Origin: Burhinus oedicnemus
Taxonomy: Eukaryota; Chordata; Aves; Charadriiformes; Burhinidae
Assembly (NCBI GenBank): GCA_008921705.1
Contig: VFFE01007669.1
Span: forward strand, 7,599,336-7,663,335
DNA length: 64,000 nt
Direction: 5' to 3'
Numbering within the stretch: position 1 is the stretch's first letter; every line of letters begins with the position of its first letter. The notes under the pieces are model-generated. The model saw nothing but the letters and a program-made list of their open reading frames with translations, was not told the origin of the DNA and made no database searches. Shown piece by piece: positions 39,001-50,010 of the stretch. The translations under genes and the position numbers were made by a program.

Positions 39001-42000
39001 TGATTACACAGATGGAGTCAAGGACTTCTGCTTCCAGCCTGAGAACAGAAAGCCAGCATTCAGATGAGCTTCTCTTGAAATGCCTTTGCACTCAAAGGTC
39101 TTGGAGCACAAAAGAAAGGGCAGAGACAGAGATTGTGATCTCTGGCGCTGTGAGAATCTCTTTGGAGACCAGCTTCTACATCTGCAACAGTCCTGATTTA
39201 TTTTTTTTTTTGCTGAGCCAGGAGTTTAGGAGATGGAGGGATAAAAGAGCACGTCCATAGCAGTTGGCACTTTTGTTTGATTGACCTAAAAGAACTCATG
39301 GATTGGGAGACATAAATTCCCAAAGATACTGCCACATTTCTTTTTTTTGGCTTTGAGTGTGAATGCCAAAAAATAGGACAGTTGTCTTTGATGTGCCCTA
39401 CTCCCAGACAGCAGAGGCAGCAGTTGTGACCCTGAGAGACTAAAACCCACAGAATAGCCTATTCTTCAAGTTCACTGAAGAGGTCATAGCCTTGTAGGTG
39501 TTGAATCCAGAAATACAACGTGATTTAAAACAGAGCTAAAGGAGAAGACAAAGCAACCGGGGGAAGGGAAGTTGCCAGAAGGCTGACACCAGGCTGAAGC
39601 ATAAAAAGAACAAGAAAAAGGCAAAGCACTTTTATAATGATATTAAAAGGGAATCTGCAAAGAGTCAGAGGGTGAGGACCTATGACCCTATCCTAACACA
39701 GCTGAGCATGAGCACTGGGTCACCTAAGCATTTGAAAGGACCTGAGAAGGAGAGGCGCAATCCATCATTTTTATTACCAGCCACGCCATGCACAGGGACG
39801 GGGAGAAGATTAGAGTCACCCCCGTGCTGGGCGATACTGTTTGGATTTCTCCGAAAACCTTCATGCATAAGGCTTAGCAAAAGGACAGCACTGCCAGAGG
39901 AGAGGAAATTAAGAAAAACAATGTCAAAATTAGAAAAAGGATTAAGCAGTGGGAAAGCCAGCAGAAATCAGAGGGAAAATTGCTTCTTGGTTTTGTTACA
40001 GTAATCTCAGAAGTGCCTCTTTCTGGTAGAAGTCATGATTTTATCAAATTTCGAGAGGTAGTGGTGCCAACTCTGTTGCACAATAAACACTGGAGAAGAG
40101 GGTTTAAAGAACAAATCAGTCATAACTACATGACATGTTAGCGATGCATGTTTCTTAGAGTGAGAACAAACAGTATAATTCAACTTCTAATGAAGTCAAA
40201 CAACCCAAAAAGTAAAAGAGCAAAAGGAAACACTCTCGCTCGCTCGCTCTCTCCCATCACAAAACGCATTAGCAAAATGGAGTGTTCATGATTAATTCAC
40301 ATTCCTTTCCGATCGTCTATCTTGCTAAAGCAGCATAAAATTCAACTCATTGTTTCTTCTCTCTGAAGACATAGGAGACATGACATCATGGCATCTCATG
40401 TAACAGTCAAACCAGAAAGCACAGCTGAGAGGTTTTGAGGTTTCCTAGCAAACATCAGGATGTCTGCAGCAATTTTACCTATTTGGTGAGAACTTCAAAC
40501 TGCCTCCACGAGGAAAGGATTTATTAGACACTCTGCAAAGAGCACAGCATTTGCTGCCCCCGCTGTGTGTTGACGGACAGAAAATTCTACAACGTCATAT
40601 TATTTTAGGACTCGAGGCTCCTAAATTAGGCCATAAAAATGCAGAGAGTGGAGATCTTTACAACTATAGAGAGACTCAGGGATACACAGAGATGGACTCC
40701 TTTGCCGGATAGAGAGATAATTAGAAGTTAGTGACAATTTGTACAATATATAAGGAGAGAAAAGGTTTTTCTTTCATAAAGAAGAAAGCTAAAACATTTC
40801 AAGTATACCATACTTCTTCATAAGAGCAAGCTTTTTGAAGCTATTTCAATTAAGCCTAGCAAACTCTTCAAAATCTTTCAGATTGTTCCAGATCTCACCT
40901 GACTCTGTTCTACATTTTCATGCAAGAAAAAGTTATTTTACTTTGAAAATCTGCATAATTAAAAACGGTACTGTCTTCTGATTGATAAAGTTTCAAGTGA
41001 CAGCTTTGCAGCAAGCTGCCTCCCACACAGAAGCAATTTGTAAAAGCCTTTCAGAGTTTTATGTAACTGAAAAATCCGAGTTGCTTTCATCCAGGTCTTT
41101 CTTTCCAGCACCAGTTTAAATGTGACTGCAAGGAACTGCAACAAACACACGCTTGAATAAAAGGTTAATTTAGATACCGATAATTTTGCCTAATTATGAG
41201 GCATCAAATGGCAGCAAAGGCTTCTTGTTCTTATTTTGTATTTGGCAAATTTTGATACAATTTCATATTTAAAGCCCAACTTAACCCTAATTTTTCAAGT
41301 ACATCTGGACACACAACACACATTCGCTATCAGCTTGAATGGGCTTGCAAGTCCCACGAGAACAAACCCTAAAGGAACTTAAGCAAGAAGAAGGAAAAGA
41401 TTACTTTCATTCTTTCACTGGGTTTGAGTGAATACAAATCTGTATTTGTTTTCCATTTCCAGTCATACAGTACATTAAACACTAGAGGGAGTACAGAAGA
41501 AAGTTGAATATTTCCCTCGGACAGAAGCGAAGTATGATCAAAATTTGAACGTGAGTTGTAAAGGTTTCATCTGAATCCATATATCTCCAAAATTCTCAGA
41601 GATCTTGAAAGCTGGTAGGGATGGTACAATTACCCAGGCTAGATATGAATTTCCTGATGCCTTATAAGAATTCTCGCTCTTAGAAAATAATCTAAAACCC
41701 AAATGAATAACCCAGGTGTAGGTATCTGCCTTCCCAAGCGCATCTTTAGCTTTCAAGGTAAAGTACAAGTAATGCACTTTGCACAGCAAAAAACCTGAAG
41801 GCAATGCAGCTGGATCAGTTTGCACAATATAACTCAGTAAAACACATTTTTACTAAAAGAAAACACACTTAGGGGTTTGTTTGTTTGTTTGTTTAATAAA
41901 CTGATCCAGTTCTTATAACCAAATAATTGTGATATTTACAGACCAGCCACTGTAACGTTACACAAATGTAGTAGAAACTGAATTAAAACATTAACTTGAG

Positions 42001-42529
42001 TGTCTGTATTGAAAGACAAGAGAAAAAAGGTGTTAAAAAGAGCTAAATATGAAGAAAATTTAAAGACATTTCTATTTTAATACTGTTAGATATGGCTAGT
42101 AAGTTATTTTAATGCTTTAAAATTATAGTCAGCTGTTTCCTATGGTTCACAATAAGTACATCTCCAATCACCATGAACAAGAATTTTCATTTACTTTCTA
42201 TTTTGATTGTTCAACAGAAAAACACTAAAATCAGTAAAAGAGAATTCATACGTTAGATGAGATTATTAGGACTAAAAGTCAAGTCAGAAGAAGAGCTGCC
42301 TATATGTAATATTTTGCTTTATACTTTTCCTTTCCTTTGTGATAAAGAACCAAACCCAAAATTCAGTGCAATTTCCAAAAAGGAAAAAAAGTCAGATGAT
42401 GACACAAGGAAAGCGTTAGGAAAAGACAGGTCTACAAATCATCTAATAATGAAGCAAATCCACAGGACAAAGATTCTGACCTCTTAAAATAAAATTCTAG
42501 TAATTTCCAGGTTTGGTACAGAACCAAGA
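36079..42529. other. Unique noncoding DNA between CR1 copies
   Basis: No gene was recognised. Present are a diverged 42-bp duplication (38921-39003), a short CTCG run near 40234-40247 and a (TTTG)n array at 41875-41894. A weak CTCF-like ACACTAGAGGGAGT lies at 41479-41492. A frame around 39630-39790 faintly recalls the middle of CR1 ORF2 but is not convincing. Confidence 0.6.
38921..39003. repeat. Diverged direct duplication, about 42-bp period
   Basis: A segment beginning TGCTACAGGGCAC and running through TTTTTCTTTGCCT is followed directly by a related segment beginning TGGTACAGGGCTG and running through CTTCTCTTTCCCT. About three quarters of positions match by eye. It looks like an old local tandem duplication. 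Confidence 0.55.
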
Positions 42530-42645
42530 AATCAGAGACTCGTAGAATAACATAATCTATAAGACCTCTGCAGGTCCAAACACCTGCTCAAAAGACAGCC
42601 AACTTCAAAGTCAGATCAAGTCACTCGAGGCCTCATCCCCTTCCT
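42530..42645 (-). mobile_element. Decayed CR1 3' end, minus strand
   Basis: Read on the plus strand, the order is a CATAGAATCA-like start (GTAGAATAA), AGACCTCTGCAGGTCC, ACACCTGCTCAAA and CAACTTCAAAGTCAGATCAA. This is the reverse complement of a typical CR1 3' UTR, with many substitutions. It is clearly older than the plus-strand copy at 42791-43090. It may be the 3' end of the endonuclease-bearing relic beside it; if so, that element lacks its reverse-transcriptase segment. Confidence 0.75.
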
Positions 42646-42654
42646 TATTTCCCA

Positions 42655-43250
42655 GAGCATTTAAATGTTTTAAATACTATTATCCCAAGGTGACTGCAGC
42701 CAAGGCTGCCACGGATCTGCACGTTGCCAGCCAGTTCCTTCTCATTCTTCACTAGCAGATCCAGCAGAGCACCTCCCCGAAGGAACCCCAGAGGGACTTT
42801 TTACAAGGGCATGTAGTGATAGGACGCGGGGTGATGGCTTCAAACTGGAAGAGGGGAGATTTAGATTAGATCTCAGGAAGAAATTTTTCACTCTGAGGGT
42901 GGTGAGACCCTGGCCCAGGTTGCCCAGAGAAGTTGTGGAGGCCCCATCCCTGGAGGTGTTCAAGGCCAGGTTGGATGAGGCTCTGAGCAACCTGGTCTGG
43001 TGGGAGGTGTCCCTGCCCATGGCAGGGGGGTTTAGAACTAGATGATCTTTAAGGTCCCTTCCAACCCAAACCATTCTGTGATTCTATGAACTCATCCAGA
43101 GGGCACATCAATAAATTGTCCCTAACACTCTCCAGAAATCTCTTACATTGCTTCCACCCTAACCAGTTGTCCTTGCAGCAGATAGTTTAAGTCCCCTACA
43201 GGAATGATGAGGCTTCCTCCAGCTGTTTGAAGAAACCTTGGTCCACCTAC
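42655..43250 (-). mobile_element. Decayed CR1 endonuclease-domain relic, interrupted by a younger CR1
   Basis: On the minus strand, 43250 to 43091 gives 'FFKQLEEAS', 'VGDLNY' (CR1 endonuclease GDFN motif region), 'DNWL..KQ.KRFLES..DNLL' and 'LDE'. After the insertion, 42790 to 42655 continues with '[28 protein letters not shown]'. These segments follow in order the C-terminal half of the apurinic-like endonuclease domain of CR1 ORF2. Small indels shift the frame, and the plus-strand CR1 at 42791-43090 splits the domain. It is nonfunctional and old. Confidence 0.8.
42791..43090 (+). mobile_element. CR1 LINE 3' fragment, third subfamily, nested in an older CR1
   Basis: This is a 5'-truncated copy starting near GGGACTTTTTAC. 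It contains the C-terminal coding block ([20 protein letters not shown], then '[22 protein letters not shown]'-like sequence) and the 3' UTR AACTAGATGATCTTTAAGG, ending in GATTCTATGAA. It sits inside the minus-strand endonuclease relic, so it inserted later. CCAGAGGG occurs at both edges (42788-42795 and 43096-43103) and may be a target-site duplication, although five extra bases separate the second copy from the CR1 tail. Confidence 0.94.
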
Positions 43251-45486
43251 GCCTCTGCACCATATGCCTCCCATGCTGGGTCCTCCATCAGCTTCTCCAG
43301 TTCTCCTGTCCCAGACCCCCTCAGCACAGCTCCGAGCACGAGCTGCTCCTTTGAGCATAAAATCCCCTGTCCTCATCTCAAACTTCATTCCCTAAACACT
43401 TGAAATACCTTGTTAATACAGAAATTCATCACCAAAATGGAAGAAGAGAGATTTGTTTCATATTGGTTTCCTGCCGTTATGCAAAGAAGACATCAGCCAA
43501 TTAGCTGTACCCCGTGCTCGCAAGTCTTTTTTGTTTCATACAGAAAATGACAGCACCCTGAGTGATGAGGTAAAAATGCTCAAGACAGCAAACCCAGCAT
43601 ACCCTTTGCCAGGCACGTTTGAATGACTTGCTTTTTTACAGTCGTCAGCCGACTTTTCTCTTTTGTTCCAGCTCTGTTGTGATCTTTCAACATCCAAGTA
43701 TTACTTAATTCAGGAGTTTGGCAGATAAAAGAGATATTTTTTTGTCGAGGACGTTTTCATTTATGAGTGATTTGTTCTTGCTGGGGAGTATTCTTAACAG
43801 CAAATCTATATTAATTGTTATATTATGCAAATCAGAGCATTAGATACTTAAAGTATTTTTTTGGCTAGTTACTTGCAAGCGGAACTTGGTTTTTTAACCT
43901 GCCCAGTAAAACAGAAAGCAACCACTCGCCCTCCGTATCTTTGGACTATAGAGAGTTCAAATTCCCTTACACGGGAGAGAGAAGGAGGAATTTTGACTCT
44001 TGTCCTGTACAATTTTGCTGCAAACTTTGTTGTGTGTGACTGCTTCAAAGAGTGAATGTGGAAAAAAGAAAATATTTGTATCGTAGTAATGGTCTCATCT
44101 CTCTGTAGCACTTGACACCACAGCTGCCAGCTGTAGGGATAAATATCGTGTTGCAGATAGATTGTGTCTGCAAAGCAGCAAAAATGGAATGTTAATTTAG
44201 GCTCAGCTGTGCTAAAACCAGGGAGGGCTCTGAGCATGGTCGGGGTAAACAAGGTCTCCAGAAAAGCCTGGGCCTTGCTTTGAGCCAAGGGCCTTCTTAA
44301 AAGTACTTTAAATTCCTAATTTCTGTAACTAGCTGGAGTACTGTGTCTAATAGCTATTAGGGGGAGAAGCACACATACAGATAGATCAAGAGAATCACTC
44401 TTAGAAAATCTTTTTCACAATTTTTTCTATGTTCCCTCTTTCCTTTTGACATCCCCTTTCTTGCTGGCTTGTCCTTTATAGCTTCCCAGAAAGTACTCCA
44501 TCTCCTTATCCATCCGTTTTATCTCCGTGGAGATGAGGTTCTGCAATGGAGGGAATGACCCATCCTCATCACCCAGCGCCGTACAGCACTTACGTTGCTA
44601 TTCCTCTGCAGCCTCAGCACTCCTCATTGCGCCACAGAGAGGGAAGGACCAGGGTTCAGCTTGCAGCAACCCACACCAGTGCTGGGACCAGCATATCATG
44701 GCAGTGAAGTTTGCAGCAGGACCTTCCGGTGTTCACCAGACATCCACAGAGAGCCAACCACTGGCAAGCTCAGCACCACCAGTGCCTGCCCACAACAGCA
44801 CCCTGGCGTATGCTTTCAGCATTGCCTCCACCTGCTGGAGCCGAAAGGTGACCTTCTATTTTGTCCACCTACTCTTGTAGTGTTCAAAGCCAAAGCTATG
44901 TTTGAAACCTTTTCCTATTCTTCTAACCCAAGTGAAGATATTTTCCTTTTTTCCACCTGCCTGCCCATCCATCATGTGATTACAGGAATAGACCAAGGAT
45001 AGTATCTACCACACCCAACAACTAGTACTCCATCGTTGTCTTCAAAGTGCGATACATCCATCCCAACACTGTTTTTCTTGGATTTACACATGCAAGAAAC
45101 TTTCTGTGGCTTAACGAACCAACGCATATCACCCAAACCAAAGAAAGTCTCTGCATGGGTTCTTGGCCAAACAGAAGGTAAAGTGCAGTAACTGGTTAAA
45201 CTACAATAACATAATTAGGTATCTAAGCCCTCAGAAGTCATAACAATTACTCCAAAGTAAGCCAAAAATAAGAGGGAAAATACTCAACAGTTCCAAAAAG
45301 AAACCTACTGCCAAACTGAACTACTGATGTCATCCTGACACCCAACATCTAGGGGGAAAAAAAATGAAAAAAAAAGGACAGCTCAACCTTGGTATTTTAA
45401 CTGCTTATGCTTTTCAACAGTTCTGAGCCATTGCGATTTCTGTTCAAGTGGCCAGACTTTGCTCTCCGTGAATAGCATCTCCTAGT
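43251..45486. other. Unique noncoding DNA
   Basis: The first about 140 bases may contain further decayed upstream CR1 sequence on the minus strand, but I cannot align it with confidence. The rest has no recognised gene. Open frames at 43869-44288 (minus) and 44595-45002 (plus) carry no known domain. Confidence 0.55.
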
Positions 45487-45562
45487 GCACTTTCAGACAC
45501 AGAAGGCTGGACCAAGATGGACAGTGGGCCGTTCCAGTAGCTCATTTCTTATGTTCTTATCT
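45487..45562 (+). mobile_element. Ancient L3/CR1-like LINE tail
   Basis: The block reads GCACTTTCAGACACAGAAGG, then CTGGACCAAGATGG, then TTCCAGTAGCTCATTTCTTA, then TGTTCTTAT. This order, a 'ggaccagatggg' motif followed by 'ttcttatgttctta', is characteristic of old amniote CR1/L3 elements, unlike the bird-specific GATTCTATG tails. It is short and diverged. A profile search would be needed to name the subfamily. Confidence 0.5.
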
Positions 45563-48336
45563 ATTTGCAAACACAAAACTAAAGCAACTGTTACTGAATA
45601 CGCAGCCAGAGAAAGCACTCGTGTCGGGACAGGTTCCAGTACATCACTGCAGACCATTACAGAAAAAAAAATATTGGACTTCCCTTCTTGTCCTCCAGAC
45701 TGTGCCACCGATCTACTGCACTTGCTTATGCAAACCCTCTCTTCCATCTGTGATTTCATCAAGATATATAAAATTGCCTCTGATCTTCAATGAGAAGCTC
45801 CCAGATGCTTTTCAAAGCTTCGCTTTCATCAGACAACCTTGCAAACTTGTTGACTTCATCCACCTGAGGTCAGGCACTTAACTGAGATGCCCATGTGGAA
45901 AGACAACTTATTCTAGACTAAATGAGCTAGGTTTGATTTTTGGTAAGTTCTTAGAGTGTAAGGACTAAATTAGGCTATATGGACCTCAGGAATTATTCCT
46001 TTTGCCTTCATAGAAGAAGTCAGGACCAAACCTACTATGAACTTATGCTCTTTGTAAGTGCTCCATCCATAGATGAGTTGAATATGGTTAGGTTGTCTGA
46101 AACACTTGGTTGAGATGGGCTCTGAACAGCACTGGGATATCTGGGCACTACAACACTGCAAGAAATTAGAAAAAAATATCCAAAGCACAATAAATAAAGC
46201 AGAAGCGGGGAAGGAGAGGAAGAAACAGCTTTGAAATGAGCAATGAGGATATGAGCAAGTCCTTCTTAAAGGACTGTTGTGGTACAGTCCTTTCTATTGT
46301 CTTTGCTGGTTTTAAATCACGTCTGTCAAGCCAGGTAACGAAAGAGACTTTACTCTCAGGTTATAGACAGTGAATATCCTTGTTGTCAGTCAGCCGTTAC
46401 AGAACATCAACTAAGCAGGGCTAATTATCTAATATCTAGGCACTTTTCCTACTTCATAGTAATTTTCCATCCTATTAGTTTTTATATCAGAAGTCATGCA
46501 GAACTGACTCTATTTATCTTTTGCACACTGGTATAGTTAGAGTTTCTTAAAATGCAGACCTGAATAAAATCTTAATATCCCTGTTAATTTGTCACCAATC
46601 TGAAAACTGAACTTGAAATAGTTTGCAGAGTCTCTTCCACACAGGTCTTTTGTTTTAATTGAACTTTTCTTTTTCCCACAGGAAAGCTCATTTAGTATGA
46701 CTTGCCAGTAGTAAAATTGAAATTCTTTGGCTAATTAATTTTTGTACCTGAAACTGAATATAGCTGACATTTTTTTCCCCCCAGTTTTTAATACCTCCCT
46801 CTCAAAAATTCAATCCTTGGCATATGAAACCAAAGGAGAGTTAGAAAAGTTTTCAGGAATTAGAAAAGTTTACTGGAATTAGAAGGTTTAACAGGGATTA
46901 CTTTATAGGGATACAAAAGTTTTTCATCTCTACAGAGCCGGTAGCTAAAACGCATGCAAAGTCCGGAGCCAGCATGGGCCTCCATTACAGAAAAGTTGCG
47001 TGGTAAGACAGGAACCCGTGAACTTTTCAACTCCACTTCCACCACTAAAACCCAGGAGACACATTAAAACTAATTTTCACAGGCAGAGATGAGATACCTT
47101 GGTTGTACGATTAGATAAATCCATATAAGCTGGAAGAAACAACTTTCATGTAGTTATACCTTAAAGGGGTAAATTTCACCCCAGGAGCACCACTGGAGGT
47201 GAACGTGATTTCGAGCATCAGGACTGTTGCTGACCTTGGGCTTCTATACTAAAACGTTTGTATTGCATCAGGTGAGGCCTCAGACATTTCTCTGCTATTT
47301 TCTTTAATCTACAACTTTCTATTTAGATACTGCCACGCCTTTAACACTCCAAAATCACCCAGTCTTTCACACTAATGCTTACAGATATTTCTAACCATTC
47401 TACATCTTGTAGCAAATGTTCCTCACTTTGGATTTTTGCCTAGCTGATAGAATAATATCTTCCTGACTTGTATTTGCCGATGGCAGAGTTAAGATCAACT
47501 CCGGTAATTGCAGCAAGACCTGTAATAAATTTAAGCCACTTACATTACGCATACAAATGCTACTGTGCAATGCCCAGAATACATAAGAGGTCACATTTCA
47601 TGCCCAGGTGGGACACGGCATTTCTTCAGCAGCACGACGGAGCAGGGCTGAAGGCTGTCTCCCACCACGCAGGACTCTCCGATGTGCGTCCAGCAGAATT
47701 TGCCTCCCCACCCTTGTTTTGCTTCCCTTAACACACCATGCAAGAGCCTACCAGGGCAACAGAGGGACATGACATACCCCAGGGCAGAAGGTAACGCACG
47801 CAACGTTTCGTCACGTCTCCAGCTGTGCCATGTCCCTCAACAACGGATGCTGCCAATAAGCTGCAGAACAGTTGTTTTCTTTCTCATACGCAGTTCTGGA
47901 AGCAGAAAAATCACTGGGTTTTCTGTTCTCTTTCCCTTTTCCCTTGTACGTCTTTCCACACCGCTGGAGACCTGGCTGAAAGCTTTCAAAGAATTAATCT
48001 GGGACTCTGGAAGAGACAAAGAAGCACCTGCTGAACGCGTGACGGCGATGCTATGCTGCGTATTGGCTTGTTTCAGTGCTTCTTGATGGCTTTCTGACCA
48101 GTCACACCTTCATCCCGCAGGTTTTGGGAGCGCTTGCAGAAAATTCTACACTGCAGAATGTGCCCATTTAAACACTGCCCTGGTCAGACACCAGCGTCAT
48201 TTGTGTAAGAGCCACAGATTTACAAGGATAAAAGTCTCAGCCGCATATTTAATGAATCATCACTACATATTCGAACCTTTCGAACCTTCACAAACGAGGG
48301 CCAGTCCCCGGGACTGCTGCAATGCAGGTGGGCTAG
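45563..48336. other. Unique noncoding DNA
   Basis: It contains a three-copy 19-bp tandem repeat (46841-46897) and the small duplication CGAACCTTTCGAACCTTC at about 48272-48289. No exon or RNA gene was recognised. It ends at the solo LTR. Confidence 0.6.
46841..46897. repeat. 19-bp tandem repeat, three copies
   Basis: Three head-to-tail units start at 46841, 46860 and 46879: TTAGAAAAGTTTTCAGGAA, TTAGAAAAGTTTACTGGAA, then TTAGAAGGTTTAACAGGGA. The period is exactly 19 and the third unit is the most diverged. It is a small minisatellite, possibly polymorphic. Confidence 0.92.
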
Positions 48337-48669
48337 CTGGGTTTTACAGGACCAATTTTGTTCAGTAACTTTACTTTTTAGCTAGGCCTCTTCTAACTGC
48401 TGAAATTACCAGCACGTTGTGCAGGAAACTGTTCACTCTCGGAGTGATCAGACCCACGTTTATAGCTGATGCCAAGGAATGGGATGCAGAGAGGCTCCTG
48501 CTTATCCTTATTGCTGTCACAGCCAAGGGCAGCCAACTTTGTCACTTGCCCCGTTGGAGGGTCAGAAGCAGAAAAGCACAGAGGGGTCACACCTGCGGGG
48601 AGGAGCGGACAGGACAGGTGACCCAAACCTGACCAACAGGGTGTTCCATCCCATCTGCCTCCTGCTCAG

Positions 48670-48676
48670 TATAAAA
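48670..48676 (+). promoter_or_regulatory. LTR TATA box
   Basis: TATAAAA lies within CAGTATAAAAGCTGAGG in the solo LTR, about 250 bases upstream of the ATTAAA signal. It is placed as expected for the U3 promoter. Whether it drives host transcription today is unknown. Confidence 0.7.
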
Positions 48677-48920
48677 GCTGAGGGACCAAAGGGTCAGCCC
48701 TCTTTCTTCAGTGGCCGGCGTCCTGGGAGGACTCTGTCTGTTTGTCTGCCTTTGATCCCGATCCTGAATCCAGATCCGGAATCCAGTTCCCGTCCGTCAC
48801 GGAGTCCAGTCTGGGACTTCCCCAGCACCTGCTAGTGACGTGATTGTCATCCTGGGAGCTTGATACGGTTTTGTACATATTTCATTCTTTTTCTTTTTAT
48901 TATTTTATTATCAATATTTC

Positions 48921-48926
48921 ATTAAA
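48921..48926 (+). terminator. LTR polyadenylation signal (ATTAAA)
   Basis: ATTAAA, a common variant of AATAAA, lies downstream of the TATA box in a T-rich context and just before the CT-rich U5. This is the expected R-region position. Confidence 0.6.
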
Positions 48927-49056
48927 GTAGTTCAGTTCCTTCTAAACTCTTAAGTCTCTCTTTTTCTCTCTCTTTCTTGCCTCCCGAGCGGAGCGGGAGA
49001 GAGAGAGCATCTGTCGTTCCACCGGATTGGGCCAATCTGGCCCAAACCACGACACA

Positions 49057-49701
49057 GGGTGAGACACAGAAATTCCTTCTGGAGACGCGTGTCACTTCGG
49101 AGCAGACCCTCCAGAGCCGCCCCTGCAAACCAACCGCAGCAGCCTCGAAGGTGGCGCAAACAAGACACGACAACAACACCCTTCACAGGCCCGGTTATCT
49201 TGAAACGCTAAATTAAAGAAAGAGGAGGTGTCCAGTATGTCCAGGCTTGCAGTTGCTTCAGCTGTGTGGGGAAGCATCAGCACTACGCTCCCACGATCTG
49301 GTTTTGGTGAGCGATACAAGCTCGGGAGGAGAGAGCGGTCCTGTCCGTGCCCGAACATCCATCACCCGCCAAGCACAGCTCTCCCCTTCATCGCACTCTC
49401 CTTTGAAGGCTTCTTTCCTCTGTCCCATAGCCCAAGCGGAGACCCCCGACCCCTCCCAAGCATTCCCACAAACCAACGCTGATTCCCAGCAAACCAAAAG
49501 ACTCGCTGAATTCACTTTTTCAACTCGTTTCCCGATTCGGGAGCTCTGCTTGTGCACTTGAATAGGTACGTGGCAAACACACAAAGCATGGTATTTATGC
49601 AACTCGGAACGTTTGAAGCAAAAACAGATAAATATGACTTCTTCAGCTCACATTTTAAAATTATCTATTCACACGTGCGTATTTGAGGGAAAGAAATGCC
49701 G
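49057..49701. other. Unique DNA between solo LTR and gap
   Basis: There is no retroviral internal sequence. A moderately GC-rich stretch (49080-49500) is open in several overlapping frames on both strands, none recognisable. It ends at the second assembly gap. Confidence 0.6.
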
Positions 49702-49721
49702 NNNNNNNNNNNNNNNNNNNN
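49702..49721. other. Assembly gap (20 N)
   Basis: Twenty N characters are followed directly by a run of 23 G residues and then CR1. The upstream part of the CR1 copy is probably missing here. The real gap length cannot be read from the sequence. Confidence 0.98.
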
Positions 49722-50010
49722 GGGGGGGGGGGGGGGGGGGGGGGTTTACTTCTCCCAGGTAACAAGCAAGAGGATCAGAGGTTTAGATTGGATATTAGGA
49801 AAAATTTCTTCACCAAAAGAGTTGCCAAACATTGGAACAGGCTGCCCAGGGAAGCGGTGGAATCACCATCCCTGGAGGTGTTTAAAAGACACGCAGATGT
49901 AGTGCTGAGGGACATGGGTTAGTGGTGGACTGGGCAATGTTAGGTTTACAGTTGGACTCGATGACCTTAAAGGTCTTTTCCAACCTAAATGATTCTGTGA
50001 TTCTATTCTA
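49722..50010 (+). mobile_element. CR1 LINE 3' fragment beginning with a G23 run
   Basis: After G23 (49722-49744) comes TTTACTTCTCCCAGGTAACA, then GGTTTAGATTGGATATTAGG, '[20 protein letters not shown]', 'DMG' plus stop (49920-49922), and the 3' UTR with TTCCAACCTAAATGATTCTG and terminal repeats. It belongs to the same subfamily as 3134-4078 but lacks about 30 bases found there between the AAGCA and GAGGTTTAG segments. The G run sits where CR1 has a short G-rich stretch just before the 'CTCTTCTCCC' motif. The 5' part is lost at the gap. Confidence 0.93.

Larger units (their letters stand above)
48337..49056 (+). mobile_element. Solo LTR of an endogenous retrovirus, nearly complete
   Basis: About 720 bases share the family of the 23239-23506 fragment. 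The first 10-15 bases (TGTCCTGG...) are changed or lost, but the element ends with CA at 49056 (CCACGACACA). U3 carries a TATA box (TATAAAA, 48670-48676), and R carries ATTAAA (48921-48926) with T-rich sequence. U5 is CT-rich and ends in two short hairpins. No primer-binding site, gag, pol or env sequence follows within the next kilobase, so it is a solo LTR left by recombination. Target-site duplications are not clear because the 5' edge is eroded. Confidence 0.88.

Noticed and set aside
39560..39790. Frame with 'FYNDIKRE' faintly like the CR1 ORF2 connector region
   Set aside because: Only a few residues agree and no neighbouring CR1 motif follows.
40234..40247. Short CTCG repeat considered as a CRISPR-like or satellite array
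   Set aside because: Only about three 4-base units; there are no spaced repeats anywhere in the window consistent with CRISPR.
41479..41492. Second CTCF-like site ACACTAGAGGGAGT
   Set aside because: Three mismatches to the core consensus; too weak to annotate.
48393..48626. Minus-strand open frame shared by both LTR copies (also near 23306-23500)
   Set aside because: It runs antisense within LTR U3 and reflects the shared repeat, not a conserved protein.
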